Shown here in pieces: positions 52,101-62,341 of a stretch of 64,000 nt of DNA (the stretch's first letter is position 1; each line of letters starts with the position of its first letter). Below the pieces are notes generated by a model, which saw only the letters and a program-made list of their open reading frames with translations, made no database searches and was not told the origin of the DNA. The translations under genes and the position numbers were made by a program. Source of the stretch: Nematostella vectensis (taxonomy: Eukaryota > Cnidaria > Anthozoa > Actiniaria > Edwardsiidae); the NCBI RefSeq assembly GCF_932526225.1, contig NC_064036.1, positions 18,002,953-18,066,952 on the forward strand. Reading direction: 5' to 3'.

Positions 52101-53923
52101 ACTCTGGCTGGCGGCCAATTGGCTTCTAGCTTGGCTCCAATTCATAGATCCGACATGTCAATCACGCGCGCACGAAAAGCCAATCAGGAAAGAGATGGTG
52201 CAATAACAGGCATGTGGTCCCACAAATGTCCCACAAAAAGTCGGCAATTCATGCCGAAAAAGATTGGTTTGAGATATTTTTCTGCAAATCTGGACAAGCA
52301 AATAAGCATTTTCCGGTCAGCGTAGAAAGTGCTAGCCCTGTTTTCTTTGACCGGCCGCTTTTAGTGTAGAGTTAAGACTCAATTGTAGAAAAACAAATTC
52401 ACTACGAAGAAACGAAAAACAAAAAGCAAACAAACCACTTACAAGAGCAGTGTAAGTCCTACCATTAAACTTGTGTTTTATATTATACCTAGGTTACTTC
52501 AATTACATATAAGAATGAGACTGTCGTTTGTATTTTTACTGTAAATCTTGACGTTTGCCGATAAAACTTGTAGTCAGAAGTCGGTCGTAAACAGCGAATT
52601 TGGCTTTCTCTTCTGATTTTCCCCGCACTTAAATCACTGCAAGTTTACAAAAATAGCTTTGAAAACACAGAAACACTTAGTACCTACTGTAGAGAGCACG
52701 GCTTTATCTTATCATTTCCAATTTTTCATATTTTAAGCTGGATTCGCGCCGTTTCCATTCAACAACCAAACTTGTAGTTATCTATTTCTATGCTTCATTC
52801 TCACAAGATTTTCACCAAGCTTGGACAACAAGACAAGTTTCCATCATGTTAGGTTACTGTGTTTTATTTTCCAAAACGCAGGAAAAAAACCTATAAATGT
52901 CTGTTTTTAAAATAACTCTGGGCAGGACTCACTGACCTCACCCGCATGTACAATTTGTGGGACTTTTGTGGGACATTTGGGTTGCACTTAGATGGCTTCT
53001 ATATTCGTGCGGGCGTCGGATCTATGAATTAGCTTCAATTGATCAATTGGCTTCTAGCTTGCTTGAAATTCAATATTTCGGCAAAATCAATTCGCAGTGT
53101 TTTAGTGTGATTATCCCTACACTAAGTGAGCTTGTGTACCCATCCAAAACGCTAACCAGGTCCAACCTTGGTACAGTTTACTGAGACTCAACCTCAGTTG
53201 TCATCCTAATGTAACCATGGCATGAGTCACAACGTTACGTGATCACACACTGTGAGCTTGAGGGGCCTTTGTTCTAGAGGGGCTCTAGACTTCAGAAATC
53301 AGTAGATCTTATGTTATGTGTGGCCTTTTTTGGAACATGATGGGAAATCTCACCCACTATCATCCACCCCCACCCCCTAAGAAAATCAAAAGTATGAACG
53401 CCACCCCTCCCCCTCTACTACAAAGCCCAGTGGGTTGGGTGGGTCATTAGTCAAACACAAATAAACAGCTTTAGATCTACAAGCTTACAAACAAAAACAT
53501 CATGTACGTTCACTTTATAGTGAGTGAAGTTACAAGAAATTTGTAAGAGTCCATTCTTAATAGACTGCACTGGTTCACTGGAACGGGCTAACACAAATGA
53601 CCTGCATACACACAAGACACCTCATTAAAATACCAACAATAAAAGCATAAACCAAAGCCAAGACCTACCACAAGCAACCTTCGCATTTGGATCTTGTTTT
53701 AAGTGTGCATCGAGGATAGCATCGGAGATTTGGTCACACATCTTGTCTAGTGAAGCACACCGCGCGTGAGTCAAAAACAACCAAAGAATTCAAGAAGACA
53801 TTCAAGGTAAAAATAAGATGTTGAATTCAATCTACCTGGATGGCCTTCGCCAACAGACTCGGATGTAAAGAGAAAAGTATTATTGAGTGTATCTGGGGTG
53901 TTCATGGTGGATGCTTTCTTCAT
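46154..53923 (-). CDS. S-adenosylmethionine synthase (MAT), paralogue 1
   Basis: Seven exons on the minus strand, 53923-53836, 53746-53669, 50418-50296, 49807-49416, 48270-48088, 46878-46661 and 46310-46154, join in phase to 412 residues (human MAT2A 395). It makes S-adenosylmethionine from methionine and ATP. Motifs: [20 protein letters not shown] at ~19, [28 protein letters not shown], GIHxGR-like [20 protein letters not shown], the phosphate-binding [20 protein letters not shown] and [20 protein letters not shown], and [10 protein letters not shown]. The C-terminus [17 protein letters not shown] continues with about 17 extra residues ending HDKFET. Intron 2 (3.2 kb) carries a helicase fragment and a foldback element. 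Introns 3 and 6 carry duplicated acceptors. A second ATG six codons downstream could also start translation. Confidence 0.96.
46290..46550 (-). repeat. Three diverged copies of the MAT-1 exon 7 acceptor region
   Basis: The genuine acceptor (minus strand: GACTTTTCTCTGCACCCCAT, then tctggttctgacctacag, then AGATCTAGACC) has a copy about 120 bp upstream reading CTGGTTTTGACCTATATAG then ATCTGC. A third, weaker copy lies at ~46507-46550. The second keeps AG and the first exon bases. Confidence 0.7.
46920..47890. repeat. ~80-bp intronic tandem repeat interrupted by an insertion
   Basis: Five or six loose copies in MAT-1 intron 5 share AGACAGCAACCAGCGTTT, CATCTCTACAGGTCAAAACT and AAAAGCTTGCTTTCACTAGA. 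The array is split: copies at 46920-47271 resume at 47796-47890 after an inserted element. Confidence 0.75.
47271..47797. mobile_element. TA-flanked inverted-repeat element inside the 80-bp array
   Basis: Left end TACACCTTTTTCTG, then AACAGGAAAGGGACATTCAT; right end ATGAATGTCTCTCTCCTGTT then AAAGGTGTA. TA on both sides and CACCTTT ends suggest a Tc1/mariner-type MITE. It has no coding capacity. Confidence 0.72.
49790..49940 (-). repeat. Duplicated exon 4 start and acceptor in MAT-1 intron 3
   Basis: The acceptor plus first ~35 exon bases ([14 protein letters not shown]) are repeated upstream with acceptor at 49933, 126 bp from the genuine one at 49807. Within the upstream copy a 33-bp exonic piece (YKTxTxLQAIE) is itself doubled. 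The 126 bp are 42 codons without a stop, so the upstream acceptor would add 42 in-frame residues. Confidence 0.9.
50903..51262 (+). pseudogene. RecQ-like helicase N-terminal fragment in MAT-1 intron 2, antisense
   Basis: A 119-codon open frame encodes a segment reading [19 protein letters not shown], then [21 protein letters not shown]. This matches the Q-motif region and Walker A (TGYGKS) of RecQ/WRN-type helicases. It ends right after motif I, and no DEAH box or later motif follows. It is a fragment of a gene or mobile element copied into the intron, uninterrupted but incomplete. A first exon of a read-through transcript cannot be excluded. Confidence 0.65.
52110..53055. mobile_element. Probable foldback element in MAT-1 intron 2
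   Basis: Inverted blocks: CCAATTGGCTTCTAGCTTG, ATTCATAGATCCGAC, GCGCACGAA and CAAATGTCCCACAAAA near 52120-52240 recur reversed near 52945-53055. Arms are roughly 120 bp and diverged, enclosing ~700 bp of non-coding sequence. Ends and target duplication could not be fixed. Confidence 0.6.
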
Positions 53924-54461
53924 GAAATCCTACACTTTCAGCCACGCACACCACGGCACATTACCCGACACGCTTCACGAGCTATGTAGCACTGTAACGC
54001 AATCTCTATGATGATAATACTTATAGCATAGCATAGCATAGCATAGCATAGCATAGCATAGCATAGCATAGCATAGCATAGCATAGCATAGCATAGCATA
54101 GCATAGCATAGCATAGCATAGCATAGCATAGCATAGCATAGCATAGCATAGCATAGCATAGCATAGCATAGCATAGCATGACATCGTTTGATCATGTTGA
54201 AAATGTTACCCAAGGGTTTATAAGGGCGGCCCAAAGCCCATCATTACCGAGGAAGATCTTTTATCAATTTAAAAATAATAGCATGGTACTTGGGAATATT
54301 CGCCCTCAAAACCTGTACGTGAGTCGAGGTGGTTCACCGTAAGAGGATACCCAGAAAAAAGATATTCTAGACGTCATAAGCATTAAACATTAATTTTACT
54401 ATTCGTCCTTCTTTTGAAAAAAAAAAGAAGTTTCATTAAACTTTCGCCGAATACCAGGGCA

Positions 54462-54492
<31 letters not shown>

Positions 54493-55031
54493 TCTTTAAT
54501 ATTCTAGCGCCCATATTTAACACACGGGCTGTCACTTTTTCACTACAGCTGTTATAATAAACACATAGGGCAAAAGGGTAAAAACTTAGTTTTAATATAC
54601 AGGCGGGTTACGTTGTCAAACTCAGCATTCCTAACTGTGTTCTGATCTTAAAGGTCGCGGAGGACGGAAGAAATTTGTTCAACCCGTATAGGCTGAAATA
54701 CAGTATGTAAAAAAAATCGGTCAACATATTGGTCTTATTGATCGTGCCCCATATGGTAGTTCCTAAATATTGGCCAGGGTTAAGTTTGCCAATAAAAAGC
54801 TCCATTACTTTAACAGTTTTCCAGTATTGTGAAAAATTTGTCTCAAAATGATTTTTTTAACAAGAATATCCAGGTGCTAACGTAAAGTCCACAATCCACG
54901 TGGCTAAAAGATAGCGTGACAGAAAGTCACATGTCTCAATACTGGCCAATCGGATTGGAGTATTGTGAGGCGGGCGTGATGGACTGGCATGCTGCTTGTC
55001 GATGTATAAAATCGTTCGTTCGCACTCAACC
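53924..55031. promoter_or_regulatory. Divergent region between the two MAT genes
   Basis: This 1.1-kb region separates the two start codons and should hold both promoters. It includes the AGCAT pentanucleotide array, an (AT)n run at about 54468-54491 and a GC-richer segment just upstream of 55032. No further gene is seen. Confidence 0.6.
54024..54179. repeat. Pentanucleotide microsatellite (GCATA)n
   Basis: About 31 perfect copies of GCATA lie 100-260 bp upstream of the MAT-1 start codon. The minus strand reads CYAML repeats in translation, which explains a spurious ORF. Confidence 0.97.
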
Positions 55032-58000
55032 ATGAGTCATTTGGAGGATTTTACGTTTTCCAACGGTGCACCGCCGTCCAAAAAGTACAAAATGGAGCCT
55101 TTAGACACTCAAAACAACACATTCCTGTTTACATCCGAGTCAGTTGGCGAAGGCCATCCTGGTAGGTGAATTGTGCCGAAAGAAAAACATGGCTGGTTGT
55201 TGTACAATCTTATGAGAATGGCTTGGTCTAAAAATCTACAGACTTGAATTAATTTAGCTTTTTATCCACAGATAAAATGTGCGATCAGATATCTGATGCA
55301 ATTCTTGATGCACATTTAAAGCAAGATCCGAATGCAAAGGTTGCATGCGGTAAGTCGACTTTTGTGTAAATCCCTAACGCCAAGTTTGCGCAATCGTCTA
55401 GATCGTTTAGGCGTAGAACCCCAAATAGCATAAGTTGCACATTATGTACTTTTTAAAATGTACCCCTCCATCATGGAGTCTATATTTTACATTTTCCACA
55501 CTTTCCGGTACTTAAACAGTTTCCCGAGTTTGATTGTATCAACATGATTCATACTAACATATACGTGCACAACTCTTTAGTCTTGACTGAACTTAATTAC
55601 ACATAACTCAAAGGCTGCATATAATATAATAATTATATGATCTCTTCAGAATCTTACGTCTGTTTTGGGTTTATTATGTATTTCTAAAGTTTGTTTTGAT
55701 TGTGTCCTACGCAGTTCAAATTATGTGCCCGGTTATTCAAGACGGACCGGTCTAGTTCACCATAGAATGTATTTACAAGCCTGTAAATAAAGCGACCCTT
55801 GTTATTTCGGGGTGATTTTACAGAACCACTGTCCTATGAAACTCTTTGGATTTGTACTAAATGTTCATGCTTTAGAACATGTCATGCATCTTTGTTTTGT
55901 AATGTTTTTATCATTTTTGAAACTTGTACAACCAGTTAAGGACAGGTTTCTTTCAGGATTTCTCATGCAATTTGATATGAGGTGAAAGATATACAAATCA
56001 ACTCCTAGTTCATGTTACTAGGGCAGTGCATAATGTCATTACAAGTTATAAATGTCTTGCAGTTTAAACATGACTAAAAGCACAAGCAGTTAATTGCGCA
56101 TCCATGAAGACAAACCATGCACACACATGAAGAAAAACCATTATCCAAGGGTCAACCCCTCATCAAAATATTGGTTAAGGAAATTACCAGTATCAATATT
56201 TTGCCAATTACAAGCATCCCTTACTAATTCCATGTTATCGTAGAAACTGTTGCCAAGACTGGAATGATTCTGTTGTGTGGTGAGATAACCTCCAATGCTG
56301 TTGTGGATTACCAGTCTGTAGTACGTCAATGCATCAAAGATATTGGCTATGATGACTCAGAAAAAGGTGGAGTTTATACTAGTAGTTGACTATTAAAGCT
56401 GTCAAAGTAAAAAACTTGAATATTGTATTGTATTGTAAAAAAGATTATACTTCTTGAATTGTTATTTATCACAACAACAAGATTTGCTGAATCTCTGAGC
56501 TTTGGTTTACTTCAGATTAGCACCTAATGCGATTGACTTATTTTCTAGGGTTTGACTATAAAACCTGCAACGTCCTTGTTGCTCTTGAGCAACAGAGTGT
56601 GGACATTGCTCATGGTGTGCATGTCGGCCGGGAGGAGGAGGATGTTGGCGCTGGGGACCAGGGACTAATGTTTGGTTATGCAACAGACGAAACTGAGGAG
56701 CTTATGCCTCTTACTGTTGTTCTTGCACACAAAATGAACCAGAAACTTGCCGAGTACCGCAGAGATGGCACCCTTCCTTGGGCGCGGCCAGACTCTAAAA
56801 CCCAAGTTACTGTTGAGTACAAGTTTGAGCATGGACGTGCCATCCCTCTGCGTGTGCACACTATCGTCATATCTGTGCAACATGATCCAACAATAACAAT
56901 GGAGAACCTCAGAAAGGAGCTTATGGAAAAGATAGTCAAGGTAATTATTACCAAGGATATATTGTAGACATGGATTTTGGAAAAATGACAAACTGTTGTT
57001 GTCAGTTACCTCATTTCTGGACTTCAAAAGTTTTAGAGAAAAACTTTGAACAGTGCCTTGTTGTCAGGAAACAATCAAGATGAATTAGATTGTTTTTCCC
57101 CTCCTTATTTTTTGGTATCGGGCTGGCAGTTTTAGTATATAAAAAGTGATGAAAATGGATTTTTCTAATCAAGGTTGTCTGTCTTGCTTCTGTAGACTGT
57201 AGTTCCTTCCAAGTTCCTGGACGAAGATACCATTTTCCATCTTCAGCCATCAGGGCTGTTTGTGATTGGTGGACCTCAGGGTGACGCTGGTCTGACTGGC
57301 AGGAAGATCATTGTGGACACCTATGGTGGATGGGGTGCCCATGGAGGTGGCGCTTTCTCTGGCAAGGATTATACCAAGGTGCTTATCTATCCTTATATGC
57401 ATACCAGCTCTATTTAGGATGTACAATTTTTGCTATATGACACTTAGGTAAAGAAGTTTTACTATTCTAATCAACACCCTAAAACTTGATTTCCTTATAA
57501 CTTTTGCTGTTAGCTCACTTCTCAATTTTATTTGCTAGAAGAATTTTATTTGTTTTTCTTGGTTAACAAGAAAATTTGTTTATTAATTTGTTTTTCTTGG
57601 TTAACAGGTTGACCGTTCTGCTGCGTATGCAGCAAGATGGATCGCCAAGTCTCTAGTTTCAGAAGGCCTTTGCAAGCGGGTCTTAGTGCAAATCTCCTAT
57701 GCCATTGGTATTGCACAACCTCTGTCTGTCACCGTCTTTTCTTATGGAACCAGCAAAAAGTCTGAAGATGAATTGCTCAAAATTGTCAGAGATAACTTTG
57801 ATTTACGACCAGGAAAGATTGTCAAGTAAGTTGGATTTAAAAAATATATTTGTAATTGTTATCTGTTTTGTTAAGCAAGATGGAAATCTGACTTTGTTGT
57901 TTGACCCTTGAATTTCTATCTTTCTTTTTTCTGGCTTTTCTGCATATGTTGCAAACACACCCTGAATCCATTTAGTAGACTTAAATCTACAACTTGTTGA

Positions 58001-58232
58001 TAATGAGATTACTAGTGAGATTAATGAGATTAATGTGGCATACAATTTCCGTGAATAACATAGGCCCCATATTATTTGAATTCTGCTAATTCCCTAATGG
58101 GCTAAGCTGTTGTTTGTTCATTGTCTTGACAGGGAACTTGACTTGAAGAAGCCAGTGTACCAGAAATCCTGTGTTTACGGACATTTTAAGCCTGGGTTTA
58201 CTTGGGAAACACCAAAGCCTTTACAATATTAA
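55032..58232 (+). CDS. S-adenosylmethionine synthase (MAT), paralogue 2
   Basis: Seven exons, 55032-55161, 55272-55349, 56244-56366, 56549-56940, 57196-57378, 57608-57825 and 58133-58232, join in phase to 407 residues. Exons 2-6 are 78, 123, 392, 183 and 218 bp, exactly as in paralogue 1. The N-terminus [20 protein letters not shown] differs and is longer; [20 protein letters not shown] follows. Catalytic motifs [46 protein letters not shown] and [19 protein letters not shown] are intact. The C-terminus ends [17 protein letters not shown], like human MAT2A without the extension of paralogue 1. A poly(A) signal AATAAA lies at 58392-58397. It is transcribed divergently from paralogue 1. Confidence 0.97.
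57535..57607 (+). repeat. Duplicated acceptor tract before MAT-2 exon 6
   Basis: TTTGTTTTTCTTGGTTAACA occurs twice about 49 bp apart, the second ending in the genuine acceptor ...aacag at 57607. The first copy reads aacaag. No exon bases are included. Confidence 0.75.
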
Positions 58233-61200
58233 ACAGACCTAATATATGAAGACAGTGTTTTTAATTCTGTACCATTTGCATTCATGAAATTGTGTTCATT
58301 GATGGTTGTATAATCCAGATACCTGGCTGATGATATACTAATCTGTGTGTCACAGTTTAAAGAAAAACTCATTTGCATAGACAGAAAATCAAATAAAGAA
58401 TTAGGAATCATCATAATGTTAATGGGGAAAGCCAGAATTTGACCAAAAGTTTGTTTATTTTTATACTCAAAGATGTAACAACTCCCTACATAACTTCTAA
58501 GAGCTGTACATCTTTAGAATAACGTACTCCGTCTTTTTTCCTTTTTTTTCAAATAATGTTACCCAACAAAAAGTATACTCAGCAGAATCAGCCAATTCTA
58601 CAATAAGCATAGACATATTCACATATTATTTTATGCAGTAAAAGCTTTGTAAGTCAAAAAACAAAACATTGTACATTATTCTGTTGTAACTATTTAAGTA
58701 CAGACTTGTCTACCAGTAACTAAGCTGTTAATTTAGTTAAACATACAACTGTAACAACTAAATGATTTATTAAAAGTGCATTACACAATGAAATTAAAAA
58801 GGCTGCTTTTAGTGTACTCTGAATAATCAAGTTAATAAATTCCTTTAAACAGCACAAAGTGTTAGGACTGGAGAACTATTTACGACATGGGAATTCAAAA
58901 CAGATCACCAATTAGAACACCTGCCAAAGTTTATTTTTGTAGGGCACAATGCTAATGCATGTTGGAGCAATCATCATTTGCATATTCAAACATGAAGAAA
59001 CAGAACTAGAGTTTGGGCTGCCTGTGGTTATCTATTGGCTAATTTGCCTGCAATCAGCTGTTTACCATTATACAACTATTTCAAAAAAGGTTGCACTTTA
59101 CACATTTTAAAATAGGTGTATATATCAACTGCTATCAATATCCAATATCACTAAAGATAGATAGATAGTTTATTGTACCACTTGCAGATTAATCTGAAAT
59201 ACGGGTGTCTGCGCACACGGAATATAAATACTAACTTACATAAAATACAAATAATTACATGACTTGGAGAAATTCCACAAATTTAACAGTGACAAAGTCC
59301 GCCAGCCTGTTAGTGTTGCAAAGGGTGGGTACGATCTTTCTATCTGCTCTTAAATTATATTGGTGTAGTGGCTTTGTGGTTCTCGACGAGGCAATCTGAT
59401 GTAATGGATTGTCCCTACGTAAGCTTCTCATAAACTCTTTGCAGAGTTCGGCTCTTCTGTCCTTTAGAGATCTGATGCCTGCTTTCATCATCACACAAAC
59501 AAACAAAATATGTTTCCTATAAAATTGCTATTCTCTTAAACTATTTTTGCACAGGTAGCAAGACAGCTGTGTGGAGATTGGTAAATTAGTGATTTGCTGT
59601 CCACTCGCATTTTCGGTGCAAAATTTTAAATTATGTGCTATCCATAATCTAACGCATCTGCATAAATTATTCTTGCGCTGTTATGGAAATGCTTGTATCT
59701 TAGAGCTCACACACCTTGGTATAGCATTGTTTTACTATTAATAGAACCATTTTAGGTGGACAAGTCTAGGAATGATATTCAATTAGGTTTAGAATATCAA
59801 ATTTGAATTTAGCGCTCAGACCAATTGTCCCGACATATTGACTCTTTGGTGGCTGATTGATAACTGATTGTTCTTGAGCCTGAGCGTCACTGGGAGAGAG
59901 AAGTCTAGAGGCTCTGATACCCAGGGTAGGATCATAGAGATGGAATTGGAAACTTGGTCAGGTTATGATTTGATTAGACATTCACCATTCATCCTGATAA
60001 TAACACAGGTATCCCAGTAAAAACATCCTCCATTCCTTGGCAGCATGTTTCAATTCTAAAAATTAAAATTCTCACAAAAAAGTAAACTTGATAATGAGAA
60101 CAATAGAAGTTTCCAGAATTTCTTTTATTTTGTATTTTACAAGGCAATAAAAATATAAAACTACCAACTCATTGCTGGGGCTTAGAATTAAATGTATGTA
60201 GGGATATTATATTGTATTCGACAGAGAGCCTAACTAATCCAAGCTGACGTTGCCCATGGGTTTTTCACCTACAATGCTGTATTTGCTGTTTAAATCAGGA
60301 GGTTCCCATTTGTAGACCCACATCTATCAGTTGTTTGTCCAGTCAAATGTTGCAAACTTTGAATCAAACTCCAAATACAGGCTTTTTCAGCATTGCTGGC
60401 ACAGCCCAGGGATTTAGAGTTTAGTGTGTAGGCCCAAGACTATTACTACATGTGGATTCAATTTATAAAAAAAAAAAAAAAAATTAATAAGACCAGAATA
60501 CTGGTCTGAAGAAAGCCAGGACAAATAAGTTCCCAAGCACTAATCCAAGATTTATATATAATGACAAGAATGATCCATTTGGAAGCACAAACCAACAAAC
60601 TGTTCAGGCCTTTGGTCATTAAAACATTTGCTGCTCCAATGCTTTTTCTTTGGCAGAGAAAATCTTTGTTTGACCTGCTCAGCCATACAGAAATGGTAAT
60701 ACACCAAATTGTGATAAGGCTACAAATTTCATTTATGACCAGACAGCCTTGTGTACCCATATTAACATGTTCCCCTGGCTGTCTAATCTCATGGGAACTG
60801 TTCCCATGGGAACATGTCCCCTAATGGCCGTCTAGCCTTGTGGATGTGATCCCCTACATAAACAAATGATAGCCAAATTTACAGCCATAATACGTACAAT
60901 CAGCTTATGTTACTAGTTTGATGACAATATACTGAGATGATAAATACTCACATGAATTTTAGCTAGACATACAATTTATATATATGCAGACGGCTGTAAT
61001 AAAAAATGTCATGGCAAATTTTAATCACATTATGTACAAACACATCATGGATATGATACATGATCATTTGGCTACCAGTACAAAATAATTTTTTATCATC
61101 ATCAAGTGTTGAGCCTGGCACACTTAAAGGACACCACAACAGCACAAAAGACGGGATAGCAAGTGTGAAGAAATATACAATGTGAAGAAGAGATCAAGAG

Positions 61201-61406
61201 AAAACAAAACTTGATCTTGATGTCTTTGCTATTGGATTGTAATTCATAAAAGTTAATTCCCAGTGTGTACATGCCAATTAATGTTGTGGAGGATTGTCGA
61301 ACAGTAATCATTGTACAAATCTTCACAGCATTTTGATAATCAGCTGTTACTTCAGTTATTTGGAGAACTTAGAAAACCCAGTCATGAATATCTTTCCTAC
61401 TATAAA
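58233..61406. other. Intergenic region between MAT-2 and MOB1
   Basis: It holds the MAT-2 3' UTR on the left and the MOB1 3' UTR on the right. The only element recognised is the LINE tail at 59150-59540. The rest is AT-rich with no exon-like sequence. Confidence 0.55.
59150..59540 (-). mobile_element. LINE 3' end fragment
   Basis: The minus strand encodes a typical non-LTR retrotransposon C-terminus: GIRSLKDRRAELCKEFMRSL, then NPLHQI, YNLRADRK and CNTNRLADFVTVKFV. A TAGATAGATAG microsatellite at 59157-59167 marks the 3' end, as is usual for CR1/L2-type copies. It is 5'-truncated. Confidence 0.82.
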
Positions 61407-62341
61407 CTACAAGCGGTCCTTGTCCTTATTGACCAGTCTGTCTATTAGCTCTTGAAGCGGCGCCAGCTCCCTCTTGTCAATAAGGCTGAACTCTTGTACA
61501 AAAAAGATGAAGTGTTTAAAAGAGGTGTTCAGATGCGCCTCCTCCCCTAGACTCACAACGTGCTTGAAGTGCTGGTGGTAGATGTGGGCATACACTCGGA
61601 ACAAACGCTTGAGAATCGTCTTGGCAATTGCCAGGAAATTCTTAGGAAAAGGAACACCTACCAAACCAAAATCCATACATCAATATCAAAACCTCAACAA
61701 AGTGGTATAAAGTCTCTATCATAACTATCATTTGGGTCATGAGAAGAAATTAAATAGGTCACTTTTAATGCCTACTAAAACTGGCGCATAAATTCTCAGT
61801 ATTTTATAGTATCCATGAACAGTAATTTGACACAGGGCCGTAGCTGCCTTGAAATATTGGGGGTGGGACACAATACAAAAACATTCCGAAAATATTGGGG
61901 GGGGGATGTGGAAAGCCACGCCCCTAATGGTCATTTCCTCGTATTTTTTTAAAATAACGGGGGGAGCACATGCCCCCAGTGCCCCAACCCCTGCTACAAT
62001 TATATATGGCCCTGTGACAATATGAATGTGGAAAATCCCTACACCTGGCTGCACAAAATACCATTTTTTTGAAGACTGCGCATACAACCAGGATACTGTA
62101 TACTGTACTGTATTGATTTGCTTCACCAAAATTAGTTTAGTTGATCTTGCTCTGCTAACAAAGGTGGTCCTTGTAAATTTGGTTGAGCTTAGAGGCTAAG
62201 ATCATACCTATTTTGGAGGGGAAGAGCGTCTCGTCATCAAGCTGATCCTGTACCCAGGTCATCAGGTAATCAATATATTTTGGAGCAGAGCACTTTATTG
62301 GTTTCTTTATTGTAGTTCCATCAGCCCAATGATACTCGTAT
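61407..62341 (-). CDS. MOB1: MOB1 kinase activator, last two exons (5' exons outside window)
   Basis: Exons 62341-62208 and 61657-61407 on the minus strand join in phase. The upstream exon encodes YEYHWADGTTIKKPIKCSAP, then KYIDYLMTWVQDQLDDETLF. The last exon has GVPFPKNFLAIAKTILKRLF, then RVYAHIYHQHF, GEEAHLNTSFKHFIFFVQEF and ELAPLQELIDRL. This is nearly identical to human MOB1A/B over 125 residues, covering the zinc-binding His pair (HIYHQH). MOB1 binds and activates LATS/NDR kinases in Hippo signalling and mitotic exit. The C-terminus VNKDKDRL replaces the human GSKDR. The N-terminal half was not found up to 64000. Confidence 0.96.

Noticed and set aside
53975-54184. CYAML-repeat ORFs
   Set aside because: Translation of the GCATA microsatellite; every frame of this unit is open.
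56665-57027. Minus-strand ORFs opposite MAT-2 exon 4
   Set aside because: Antisense shadows of a conserved coding exon.
61737-62129. 130-codon ORF in the MOB1 intron
   Set aside because: No conserved motif, and it lies in the intron between two certain MOB1 exons.
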